From Phlegmacium glaucopus (taxonomy: Eukaryota > Basidiomycota > Agaricomycetes > Agaricales > Cortinariaceae), in contig MU130707.1 of NCBI GenBank assembly GCA_015039465.1, positions 217,330 through 281,329 of the forward strand: 64,000 bases of DNA, read 5' to 3'. Positions 43,127 to 54,061 of the stretch are shown here, one piece after another. A program made the translations under genes and the position numbers. The notes beneath the pieces were generated by a model. The model ran no database searches and was not told where the DNA came from. It worked only from the letters and a program-made list of their open reading frames with translations. The first letter of the stretch is position 1, and the number at the start of each line of letters is the position of its first letter.

Positions 43127-44938
43127 ATGTCGAGCACCCGTTCCCTCCTCGACCTACCGAATGAGTTAATAATCGACATATTGTCTGATGCAAATATCTC
43201 AATAACGGACATCTACACCGTTTCATGTCTCTCAAAGCGACTCAATAGCCTTGCTCTTCCCATATACCTTGCTGCCCATGGTATTCCAGAGCCGGAGCGA
43301 GAAATGTCACTTTATGTCCTCGACTGGGATCTATATAACATCAAATTCCCCCCTGATCTCAATCCATTCACCTTTTTTCGTCCGGATGCACTTTCTGGTC
43401 TCAATATCTCGACCAACATATCTCATGTGAGGCACTTCAAGTGCTTCTTCCAGGAGCCGACTACAAAGGAGTGGCGAAACTCTTTTCAACAGGCCTATAA
43501 CCTCTCCCTAGCTGTGAAGCGAACTGCAAGATTCGTTCACCGATTAGAATCTGTGGGTGTAGCAGAAATATATCTCATATGGGATCCGTATTATGTGCGA
43601 GCCGACAAAACCATCACCCACGTGCCTATTCCAGAACTTAACGAATGGACGGAATCATTCTGTAGATTTCTGAATCTCCTCCTCGAGCGTCGTTGTACGT
43701 CATTGACAGTACAATACAACGCTTCTATCGAACCTGCTTTCCGCTTTCGTTCGTCAAATCCAATCACAAAGACTTTCTCAAATGTCTTCCAGAAGCGGCG
43801 CGATAAACAAACTCGCACTCTCCACTGGGACCTCGAAAGGCCAATGCATGAAGGAAAAGTCGATCCTTCAAGCATTGCAACTGCCTCCCTGTCTCATCTT
43901 GCCCAAGAATCCAACTCTATTATGACCTTATCCCTCCATTCAAACGCCCTCCTCCTCCCTCCTTTCGTAAATTGGACCCTTTCCTTGCTCTATAGCCAGT
44001 CCAGCTTGACTTGCATCACATTTGCTCATCTCACATTCTCAAAGGAAACCTGGACAACCCTTCTTCCTCTCATCGCTGACGCTGTTTCCGACCGGCTGAC
44101 AAAGCTTTCATTCTTCTTGAAATGTACGAATCTAACGGCTGAAGATCTTATACGGTTTCTAGCCCGCCTACCTCATTTAACGCACCTTTCAGTCGATCGG
44201 ACATTCTGTTCAAGGTTTCAAGGATCCGGGACGAGGGGAAAATTACATCTCTCTAACCTAACACCACCTCATCTTTCCCAGTTACAGGTTTTAAAAGGAC
44301 CTACCGAGTTGGTATTTCTATTACTCCATGCGCAGCCCCTCTCTTCTCCCTCCAGAAAGAACGAGGCCCCCACCGGCTTTCCAAATCTCAGGTCCCTTAT
44401 CGTATACCCATGCACTCAACTCCAACACCCGACAAACTACTCCGAATCAACCTCCATCATAAGTTCTCTTATCAACCAGATTAAAAATCAATCACGCAGC
44501 CATGAAGTGGAATATGCTCTCGATCTTCAGACGGAGTTCATGATCACCAGTCTCGAAAGCATAACCCAATATCTTCAATCTCAAACATCGGAACAGAAAG
44601 TTTATCATAGTGTTTGGGATGAGATCAATGGGGTGGAGGTAGAGGAATTGGCATATCGGCAGTACGGCTCTCGAATTGTTTTCCGTGACATCACGAGGGT
44701 GGTTCTGTATAGACTCAGCCTTCATCAAAGTCCGACGTCTTTGTGTCTGTGGCTCAGTCTTCTTTTCCCGCATTTGACAACTCTTGTTTTTACATGTCGA
44801 ATCAATGCTCAACCGGAGCAAGTTTCGTTGTTGGACGCGAATGTGGTGGAGCAGTTGATAAACGAGCTAGCTACTGCTTGTCCTACCGTACATACTCTTG
44901 TCGTTGCGAACAAGACATACAAGCTAGGCGGAAATTGA
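43127..44938 (+). CDS. F-box-like protein with leucine-rich C-terminal region
   Basis: 603 residues, single exon from ATG 43127 (an in-frame ATG at 43082 would add 15 residues). The N terminus has an F-box core (SLLDLPNELIIDILSDANIS...VSCLSKRLNSLALP). The remainder has leucine-rich, irregular repeats (LTKLSFFLKCTNLTAEDLIR, LPHLTHLSVDRTF, FPHLTTLVFTCR). A TATA-like TATAAG lies at 43013. It likely acts as a substrate adaptor for an SCF ubiquitin ligase; the target is unknown. Intronless, unlike most neighbours. The leader shares a short stretch (AAAAGTTTGATGCGCG) with sequence at about 31370. Confidence 0.8.
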   Translation: MSSTRSLLDLPNELIIDILSDANISITDIYTVSCLSKRLNSLALPIYLAAHGIPEPEREMSLYVLDWDLYNIKFPPDLNPFTFFRPDALSGLNISTNISHVRHFKCFFQEPTTKEWRNSFQQAYNLSLAVKRTARFVHRLESVGVAEIYLIWDPYYVRADKTITHVPIPELNEWTESFCRFLNLLLERRCTSLTVQYNASIEPAFRFRSSNPITKTFSNVFQKRRDKQTRTLHWDLERPMHEGKVDPSSIATASLSHLAQESNSIMTLSLHSNALLLPPFVNWTLSLLYSQSSLTCITFAHLTFSKETWTTLLPLIADAVSDRLTKLSFFLKCTNLTAEDLIRFLARLPHLTHLSVDRTFCSRFQGSGTRGKLHLSNLTPPHLSQLQVLKGPTELVFLLLHAQPLSSPSRKNEAPTGFPNLRSLIVYPCTQLQHPTNYSESTSIISSLINQIKNQSRSHEVEYALDLQTEFMITSLESITQYLQSQTSEQKVYHSVWDEINGVEVEELAYRQYGSRIVFRDITRVVLYRLSLHQSPTSLCLWLSLLFPHLTTLVFTCRINAQPEQVSLLDANVVEQLINELATACPTVHTLVVANKTYKLGGN

Positions 44939-45506
44939 ATAGATCGATTATGAATTGGATAAATGTCGCCTCTGAGACAAGCGAAGACTTCAAAATTAGC
45001 CTATATATGTCCATGGTTCAAGTTAGGCGTGGCCTCTGGACTTGAAATGGTGAGGCCAGTCGGTCGTTGAGTGTATTAAGGCAGGTTTCTTCTGGGTAGA
45101 TTCATCATGCGGTGACTTACCTCCTGAAATCTTTTTCAGGACAGTCCAAAAATTTCGTTGCCCCACTGGACCTGGCATATAAGCACCACATATAGCGCGA
45201 TCGTCAAGGCGGTCTGTTACTCTGGCGCCCCATAAATCACGATTGGAGGGTATAGTTTCGAGGGGGAAAAAGTAGTTACAAGGAATCGATCTGCCGTTCT
45301 TCCCCTGTCGTCGTTTAGCGGATCACTGGCAGGTACATAGTTGCCCTTAAGTGCAATGTTGTTGGTGCGAGTAATAATCATTGATGGTACAATTGTGTCG
45401 TTAACATAAAGTGCTTATCGAATGACATGAACGATTATACTTCTATTTGGATTCAAATGATCAGTGGATCAACTGTGGCCAGGACTCGGGAGGAATGGCC
45501 ACTCAC
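44939..45506. other. Intergenic between converging genes
   Basis: No open frame of note and no repeat recognised. It contains the 3' regions of the F-box-like gene and the ankyrin gene. Confidence 0.4.
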
Positions 45507-46089
45507 CTACGACTGTGCCGCAGCTACGCTCAGCGGAGTCGGAACACCTTTAAAATCGTCTTCTCGAGCACCCAAAACTGCCATCAAGTCATTGCGTCTA
45601 AACATATAAGCGGCTTGTATAGCATTCGGTGTTCCTAAACGGGGGTCAGCTCCTTTGCCCATCAAGGCATGCACGATGTCGTTATGAGCTTTGAAAACAG
45701 CGCCTGCAACAATCGATTGTCCCATATCATTGATCCTGTTGGGATCGCCCCCTCTGTCAAGGAGACCTTTGGTAAGCTCCGTGTGACCAGCATATGCAGC
45801 AAGCATCAGAAGTGTATTTCCTAACAAAAGGATGGATCAGGTTGCTCTTCGTGGTCATAGGGACTGGGTTAGAACCTTTGTCGTTCGTGAGATTCGCAGG
45901 CAGCCCAGAATCTACAGCACTCAACAGAAGAGTGCTATCTCCCGTTCGTGCAGCTTCAAACATGCGATGGGCGAATTCTATCGTCTCCGATGGGAGCTGT
46001 GATACATCGTGTTTTATTTCTTGTGCGTCGTCAGCCTGAAAATGATGAGTATAGTTTGAAAAGAATATCTTCAGTATTTCACAGACCAT
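45507..46089 (-). CDS. Small ankyrin-repeat protein (3 exons, start codon alone in exon 1)
   Basis: Model complement(join(45507..45820,45876..46035,46087..46089)), 158 residues. The intron at 45821-45875 joins LTNDK to GNTLLMLAAYAGHTELTKGL, a canonical ankyrin repeat. A second repeat follows (ADPRLGTPNAIQAAYMFRRN). The N terminus (DVSQLPSETIEFAHRMFEAA) is helical. The first intron begins right after the ATG at 46089, inferred because the TTTTCAG acceptor precedes ADDAQEIKHD and reading through would give an atypical start. Small two- to three-repeat ankyrin proteins of this type are common in fungi; partner unknown. It shares a 376-bp divergent promoter with the PARP-UBC gene. Confidence 0.75.
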
Positions 46090-46465
46090 CTGAAGTCCAA
46101 ATGTTTCTACATGGATATCTGTCAAAAGCCATCACTTGATACGTCTTCAAAATCCCGCTGACAAATCAAGGAGACGTGACCTTGCGCTTGAGTTCTGCTC
46201 TGTACATGCTTATGCACATAAATATATGCGCATATAACTACTGATTCCCATAATGTGTCCTGTTCCCAGGATACCTAATTTAAGAGTACAGTTTGTAGTA
46301 CAGTGGTCGTAAACGTGGTCGTAAACCTCTGAGTCAATGATTATGTAATCGTCCGTGATGAAACTTGTTGCAGTGCCGGGTAGTACTACTCACTTTAAAC
46401 GCCCACTCTTTGTTCTATTCAATCTCACTCCATCTATCTTATATCGCGAGCTAATCTCCACATAA

Positions 46466-49400
46466 ATGGTTTACGGGAAGGAAAATGGCCATCGTACTGT
46501 CGATTACTCAGATTCTGAGTCTCAAACATTAGGCAAACCCGCGCTGAAACGCCAGAAGGTTGAGAAGATCGGTACGCATTATCAACAACAATCTCGTAAC
46601 AAGCTCATTACTTTTCCAAAAAAAAGATGATGCCGACATGGACAGGGTGCCGTACAACCCACAGAAAAACACTCACTTGAAAGGACGAAAACGCTTTTCT
46701 GCAGATTTTGCTGACAGTCAAGAGGCATGCGCCAGCGGTCTTGTTTTGCATGGCTTAAAACTGAAAAGTTCGTCGTCGACCCGTCCAAGATTCCAAGTGA
46801 TACTGAGACATAACTAGAGATACGCCGTGGTGAGGATGATGGGTCCTTTGAGGTCGTGATTGAGAACTGTCTGGGCAAACATATCCTTTCTGCCACGCTA
46901 CTCGTTTCTGGTCAGTGGTCTACTATCGACTTTTAATTTTTTTATTAACACCAGAGTTCGTTCATAGACACCTCTGAATATCCTGGAAACCACTCTTTGT
47001 TTTGTTACTCTGCCGACGCCGACATACCTGCTAAGATACAAAGAATCGTCGACGAAGCAGCTGAAGAATCCCCTCGGACAATAGGAGATACTATAGGCGA
47101 ACTGATGGCCTCCTTGTCTAGAGCCATAGGCTCCGCACCCATACAGTACCAAACAATCAGCGATGATGACGACGCTCACTCCAGCACAGCTGACTACGAT
47201 GACTATGATGATTATGATGATATTGGGAATGCACCCGTGGAGCCGAATTCCATCATGGCCAAGTTACAAGAGTAAATTCCTCAAACCGCTCATATAATTC
47301 AATCTGATTTTTTCTTTTTTTTATAGAGATTTTGTTGATATTGTAGCAACGGATTACAGGCCTGGATTTATCCGTCTTGGGGGCAATGATTTCCTCGTTT
47401 CTGTCTCACTACCGGTCATTACCCTTTCGAATTCGATTCCTCCGCATGCATTGATGGCTTGGGATCGTCGCTTGCTATCGTGCTCACAACATCTCACCCT
47501 TCTCATTTCCGGTTTTCATGGTTTATATCCCGTTCTGGAGAATGATATATCTTACAATAGTTCCGCACAAAGACTGGGTGTATCCCTGGGTTTTAAAGTC
47601 GGTCTGAGCCAGAAATACAAACCGGGAAGTGAACAGGCTCAGGAGATTGTTCGCAAGCATGGCCTGATTATTCAAGATGCAGAAGATGAACTTCGTATAC
47701 AAGCAGAATGGGCTGCTCAGCAGCAACGGAATGAATGGCTCGATGATCTGAACGAAGATGAGCCTATGCCTGCGGAAGCTGCTCCCGAAGAAGAGGAAAT
47801 CGTTGACGAAGGTCGTTTCGACTCGTTTAGCTTAAGCTGTTCTCTAGAGTCGTTAATGGATCAATCTTTCCTGAAGATCGTCCAACTTCGAAGAAAGTTT
47901 GACCTTGGCTGGGCTGGCGCTGAGCTTTTGCACTCAGAAATCGAAAGATCCCAACAGCTAGACCAAGAGGTTCTGAAGATGAACCATGATGTGAGCGTTC
48001 ACTCACTAGAAGTCCCCGTGGTGAATTGATGTGCTTGCCGTCCTAGGAAATCCTTCAAGCTGATAGCGATGAAAGGAAAATTGGAGCCACAGTCCTTCCA
48101 CATGACCCACTCCTTGGACTTAGAGCAGAGGATCCTTTCAATCTGCCTTTGACCGCTTTTTGTTATCTAGTCCGACGTATTTCCGTGCGTTCTCTGTGGT
48201 TTTAAACAATACTTGGCGCTCACCAAATCACCTAGCTCTGCCCGCGGTATTGCCTCGTTTGTCATAACAAGCTCGGTTTCGACTATGGGGCTCTAAAGCC
48301 TTACGTTTGTGACTCTAAGCTCTGTTCTTATCAATATTATTCCTTGAATCGAGGACCATCGCTAGAGGTTATACTCTTTGATTTTCTTTATTCACACTGT
48401 TCTTTACCTTTGTTTTAGTACGAAATCATCCACAATCCTCTAACAGTCGATCTTCTCGTTTCGCTTGCTTATGCATCAGCCTCCGACGGGGCGATGGATG
48501 AACCTCTTCCTGTGGGGTTGGGGCTTCGTGTTCCGCCTCCAAGCAGCTCAGGCACCAGCGGCTTGCAACAGCCACCGCCTTACTATGTCGACAATACGAT
48601 TGCAGTTTCTGCCCCTTCAGTGCCGAAAACATTTACCATATCTGCAGATGGATTATGCGAATTCGATGAGCTAGACCTCATGCAGGTGCGTATATACAGT
48701 CTGCTGGTCCAGGACTGCTCTGATCCATCCATTAGATGAGGCTCTGCATTGTCAAACTCATTTCTACTTTACCTTCGGCATGTTTTAGTGTTTAATAATG
48801 CTTTTCAGGGTTGTTTACGCCTGGTTTTCAGATCGAGGAGATGAAGAAACATTTAGAAAGAAAAGTGAAAGCCGGCAAATCGAAGCCAAAACTCAAAGAA
48901 ATAGATCCGAACGTTCTACCTGCCGCTTGGTCTATTCTACGTTGGTATGTCCTTCTTTTCCACCTTTTTATATTCGGATTCGGTAACAGACCCCTAAGGT
49001 GTGTCGCCTCGTGTACGGCGCACATTGAGGCCATCTCTTCGGGAGAGGAACTCATCAAAAACTTGGGTAGGATCTGACAATATTTTATCGACATAGTCGC
49101 TCATGTAAGTCAGATCCGAGTTGGAGACAATTCAGACTTACCGTTGGTGCACCTGACGCGGAGGCCAAGTTCAAGACAGCCATTAATGAGGCCGTACAAA
49201 GCAACGCCAATGCTAAAGTTTACCCAGTTATTTACGTAAGCATTGACACCAAGCCAACTCTGATCGCTGTTTGAGATGCTGATTTGTACCAATTACAGGC
49301 CTTTCATGGATCTCCGCTCAGGAACTGGCATTCGGTAAAGTCAATAACGTTTTCATACATCACATCACCCCTCATAGGAATTTGAGTAGATCATACGACA

Positions 49401-51089
49401 CGGTCTCTGGTATAAGACTATAGCTCATGGCAGAGCTTTTGGTGATGGTAAGGCGATTCGTTTTTTCATGGATCCTTCCGATGCATGCTGATCGTCCATA
49501 GGTGTCTATCTCGCGAAGGATGCAAGTACCTCCATGGGCTACTATGCTACAGCCAGGGCATCCTGGCAAAAGAGTCTGACTGGGCCTGTGAATTGTATGG
49601 CACTGACGGAGGTGGTGAATCTACCCTCCCAGTTCGTTAGCTCCAATCCTCACTATGTAATCAAAGATACACATTGGATCATGTGGTGAGCTTACACTTG
49701 ATTTTAACTCGTCCATGTTCCACTTTCTGATATGACCGTGAAAGTCGATATCTTCTTGTGAAAGGCGCCGCTGATGGAACTGAGCTCTCCACAAGCATAG
49801 CATCAAAGTCAAAAGCGAGCAAGGCCAGTCAAATTCCTTTCGTGAAGCTTGATCCGAAGCATCAAACCTCCGTGGGTCTAAAGGTGATTGAGATTCCGGA
49901 TCCTGCTTTCCAGGTTGAGAGCCTCTTGGCTGCCCGGAAAGCGGACTACGTCCATGAGGAGCCGGATGAAGAAGATTTGGCTATATTCCAATTGGATTCT
50001 TCAAAACCGTCGAGGCCTTCTCAACATGAAGAATATGGTTACGACGACGACGATGATTACGCCGTGCCTGCGGCATCTTCCTCGTCGATAAAAACGGGCC
50101 CAGTTCAAAGGCCTGCAGATGATTGGAAGCACAACGCGGAATGGGTAATTTCTATTCTCGGAAACTTGATGCCGCCTCCAATCCAATCGACTCCTTCGGC
50201 TAGTATGGCGATACAAAGGGAGCTCAAGTCTATGCTCAAAGAACAAGAGTTGGCGCCAAATTTGAGGGACCTTGGATGGTACATGCCTCCGGACCTCATT
50301 GGCGACAATCTTTATCAGTGGTTCGTGGAAATGCATTCCTTGGATCCTTCACTCCCGATCGCAAAAGATATGAAAGCCAGGTAACAAAACGTGCTTCCGA
50401 ATTCAATCTACTTTTGAACTAATAAAACTTTCTGCTTTGCCTTGATTCCAGAAAACTCAACTCTATGATTTTGGAAATCAGGTTTCCACCTACGTTCCCG
50501 AACTCTCCGCCATTCTTTAGAATTATCAGCCCGCGATTTTTACCCTTCATTCAGGGAGGAGGCGGGCATGTTACGGGAGGTGATTTCAGTCCCTAATCAA
50601 TTGCAAATGAATTACATTGATATTAATCTTGAAAGGCGGTTCCATCTGTATGGATCTTTTGACAAGCGACGGTCAGTTTACTTCTTGAGAACCATAATCT
50701 CCTTTTTTTTAAAAATTGATATCATTAGGTTGGCTGCCTAGTTATAGGTGAGCAGGGTATTGTTTCGCTTTGATGGTTGTTTAATGCTTAACACTCCCTA
50801 GTATCTCTGCTGTCTTGATGCAAATACGACTTGCAATCTCAAATCTCGAGCCAAGGCCGGCTCGGCTTGCGAGCGATTGGAATAGGTCAGCGTCTGCCGA
50901 CTTAATCACACGATCTTCTGACCTGTTCCTAGACCTTATGGCATTGATGAATCTTTAGTAGGCTATAAGAGGGCAGCAGCTACTCATGGATGGACCGTGC
51001 GCACATCTTTTATCTTCCAAGCTTATGAATATTACTAACTTTTCCACGTTCCCCAGTTGCCTCCGGGCCTGGACCGTCTCGTGCGCTGA
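46466..51089 (+). CDS. PARP-UBC fusion protein (many exons)
   Basis: Begins MVYGKENGHRTVDYSDSESQ and ends PPGLDRLVR at 51087-51089. Domain order: a region with IRRGEDDGSFEVVIENCLGK; a long acidic helical segment; a Cys motif (CPRYCLVCHNKLGFDY...CDSKLC, about 48240-48335); a PARP catalytic fold (FHGSPLRNWHSIIRHGL, GDGVYLAKDASTSMGYYAT); then a ubiquitin-conjugating domain with active-site Cys at 50647-50649 (GSICMDLL). The usual PARP Glu is replaced by His (NPHYVIKD, 49651), so it is likely a mono-ADP-ribosyltransferase or inactive. Early introns at 46572-46626 and 46768-46817 remove an apparent stop; several other junctions are uncertain, including one with a GTTTCT donor. One internal exon (50729-50747) is 19 nt. 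PARP-UBC fusions are known in fungi. Confidence 0.8.
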
Positions 51090-51638
51090 TGCCGGAAAGA
51101 TCATCGATATATGTAAAATTAAAAAATGTACGGCTTATAAAAACGCAATCTTAGAATTTTACTGGTATTTAACAGTGGACATGATTCATCACTGACTGTT
51201 CTCTCTCGCTGAGTTGAATTTCTCGCCATTGGCCAACAGATCGCCAGAAAGTCCTCTCTGCTGTCCTTGCGCGAATTGCCGCAAATTTGGCATGACAAGC
51301 CGAATGTTTGTTCGTGCGAAGTCAAAACGTCCGAGGAAGGAAGGCACTGAAAATATGACAATTCCAAAATAGCAGCAGCTCCGAATGGTGAACAAGCTAT
51401 CTTTGGTTTTATGCGGAAGGGTGGCAACTGATTGAATGGCCTTGACTGGGCAGTACGTCCCTTATCCAGAACTGCAACTCAGCGGTATAAACATTTATCA
51501 CACGATTGTAGTCGTCTGAATGTCTTGCCAAGGAGACCAAAAGTTATTGCTACTTTAGGGCTTCCACGTGTTCAAGGCATTCATTTACTTTAAGTACCGA
51601 GACCATTGGCGAGGCCGCTCTTGACTTGATTGTCATTC

Positions 51639-53355
51639 ATGAACCCTCTCTATAGGCTCTTGGCTTTCCTTCTTTTTTTGAGCTCGATCCTCTGTTCATC
51701 GACGCCATTCCGAAGGTATGTCGATCCTATCCTATATAACAATACAACTTCCCAAAACTTATGCGAGCATCCATCCAACAGAGCAACTGTATGCAATGGT
51801 CATTCCGAGCTTTGTAATAGACGTTATTCCAACGTAACTTTCATCGGTGCACATAATTCCTACGGCTTCAGCGAGAATCCCCTTGAGCGTAAGTAAAAGA
51901 ATTTTGCCTTCCTATAATATCACTGTTTAGCTTAAAATGCCAAAAACCGCAAAAGTCGCCCGCGATCAGGAAGTTAATATACCTACTCAACTTAGACTTG
52001 GAGTCCGTCTCCTCCAAGCTCAATCACATGTGTACGACTCAAATATACCATTCTATCCGAGTTTTTCTGGTTACTAACTTTTTTTTTCTTTTGGACCAGC
52101 AATCAACTAGATGGCCTATTGCACTTTTGCCACACAAGTAAAAGCGTGCTTTGAACCATCAGTGATTTCCGTTAACTTACACGACTTATTTATATAGGTT
52201 GTGTATGAGCTTTATTAGCATCTCGCGCATATCAGATTCCGGATCTGACTATCGTTTCCAGCTGTTATTCGATGGCGGAACGGTTCTTGATTATCTGAAG
52301 ATTGTCAAAAGATTTCTGGACGGAAACCCTAATGAAGTGTTGACTCTTCTTTTCACCAATCCGGAGGGACAGTCTGTCAGTGATGTTTGGAAGCCAATAT
52401 TTGACTCTGCAGGTATGTAGACCATTTCCTTTGAATCGTCTGCGTGCCCTGAGAAAAAAGAAAAAAAATGACTCCTCAGGAATTACCCCGTTCGTTTATG
52501 TACCACCCTCCGTCCCCATCAATCAATCTGATTGGCCAACCTTGGGAGAAATGATTGATAGCGGCAAACGTGTAGTGGTATTTCTTGATGCTGGTGCGAA
52601 TACTGCAGCCGTTGACTTCATATTACCCGAATTCGCAATGGTATGTAAAAAAACAATTTTTATCAAAGCTCTCCCCTTCGAAACCCTCAATAACAAAAAC
52701 AACTGAAAAGAAGAATTGTGCCAGATTTGGGAGACTCCGTTTAGTGTTACCGATCCTACGTTCCCGTGTAGGGTGGATCGAATTCACGGTCCTCTTCCTA
52801 CAGAAGATCATACATATATAATCAATCACTCCCTCAATAAGGATGTTATCCCAATCGGGTCTGGATCCGGAATTCTTGTCAGTGACCCCATAGATGCACC
52901 TACCACCAACGGCGCAGACTCGTAAGTATTTAACGCCCATATAAAACGAAAAGAATTCAAGACAACTCCTAATTGTTCCCTCTTTTCTTAGCATTCTAGC
53001 TCATGTGAACGGTTGTCTGCCTCTAGGCGCCAACCGTAATCCCCAATTCATTCTTCTCGACTATGTAGATCTTGGGGAAGGTTTCAACGTTGCTAATCGA
53101 TTGAACGGTCTTTCCACGTGAGTAGTCCTCAGTTTCTCACCCTTCAAGTTCTTTTTTCCTATTACCATTTACTTATTGATTTTTTATCCAATTATGAATA
53201 GTGGTACAACGACCAATAACCCTTATGCCACGACCCCTGCTAATCCTTCTCATCCCTCAAAAACTAGCGGAGTGAAGGCTTCGATGGAGACGTGTAAATC
53301 CTCCCTTCTGATCTTGGCTTTCACGACGATTCTATACTTATATTCCTTTTGGTAA
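51639..53355 (+). CDS. Secreted, GPI-anchored PLC-like phosphodiesterase, copy 1
   Basis: Starts MNPLYRLLAFLLFLSSILCS (signal peptide), followed by CNGHSELC and IGAHNSYGFSENPLER, then ARDQEVNIPTQLRLGVRLLQ, LLHFCHTSC, DGGTVLDYLKIVKRFLDGNP, SDWPTLGEMIDSGKRVVVFL, and ends with a hydrophobic tail (SSLLILAFTTILYLYSFW) typical of GPI anchoring. The two catalytic His of the PLC-like TIM-barrel family (GAHNS and CHTS) are present. Predicted role is phosphodiester cleavage at the cell surface or wall. A 5-nt exon (GTTGT, 52198-52202) between introns 52138-52197 and 52203-52261 is needed to keep the frame. About nine to ten exons in all. The paralogue lies at 56812. Confidence 0.82.
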
Positions 53356-54061
53356 TTTAGTGTTGGTCCATGTTCATGTAAAACCATACTATAGCTATAC
53401 ATATTTCACATGCATTAATAATCCAGTAATGGTTACAATTTTTTGAAAGATTGGTATGAATGAAAATAAACGATAGGCGTATTGAACTAGGATATAGTAT
53501 ATCGGATTAAGCTATGAAGGTCGCAGAAACCGATTATTGTGTATTTTCAATTAAAAAATATGTGGGTGAGGTCGATTGTCGGATTGCGGTGGGACTGTAC
53601 AACTGACAAGTGTAAATGTAAAGGGGGTTGTTTACTGACAGGATTCTAAGTCACACTTAGAGAATATGAAATACGTATAAGTAATAATAATTATGAACAA
53701 GTGTTACTTACATCAACATTGTAAATACATAGCGAATAAGTACTACAATTCACTTCTAAATCGAACAGTAAGCTTCTTCATCGTACTCGGTAACAGGATA
53801 CCATTACATAAAATCAAAAAAGAGCTCCAACGCCTAGCCGTGATATTTATAGATAGAAGTCGTACATATACCAGGTCCTACATAGGGGGTTTCGGATCGA
53901 CAATAGTTATCTTCTCCGTTCACGTCAGGTAAACGGGGGAGGGGGGCAAAAAACAACTTGGATGTGTGAATATATGGTATATAGATTATCAGGGAATCAA
54001 AAAACGGCGTCAAAAAAAAGAAAAGCATAGAAAAACGAGGGAGAGAGAAACAGAGAAGAAA
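53356..54061. other. Intergenic between converging genes
   Basis: AT-rich 3' regions of the PLC-like gene and the TMEM184-family gene. No gene seen. Confidence 0.45.

Noticed and set aside
46768..46817. Apparent stop and frame shift in the PARP-UBC gene
   Set aside because: A 50-bp intron with GT-AG ends at 46768-46817 removes both, so the gene need not be broken.
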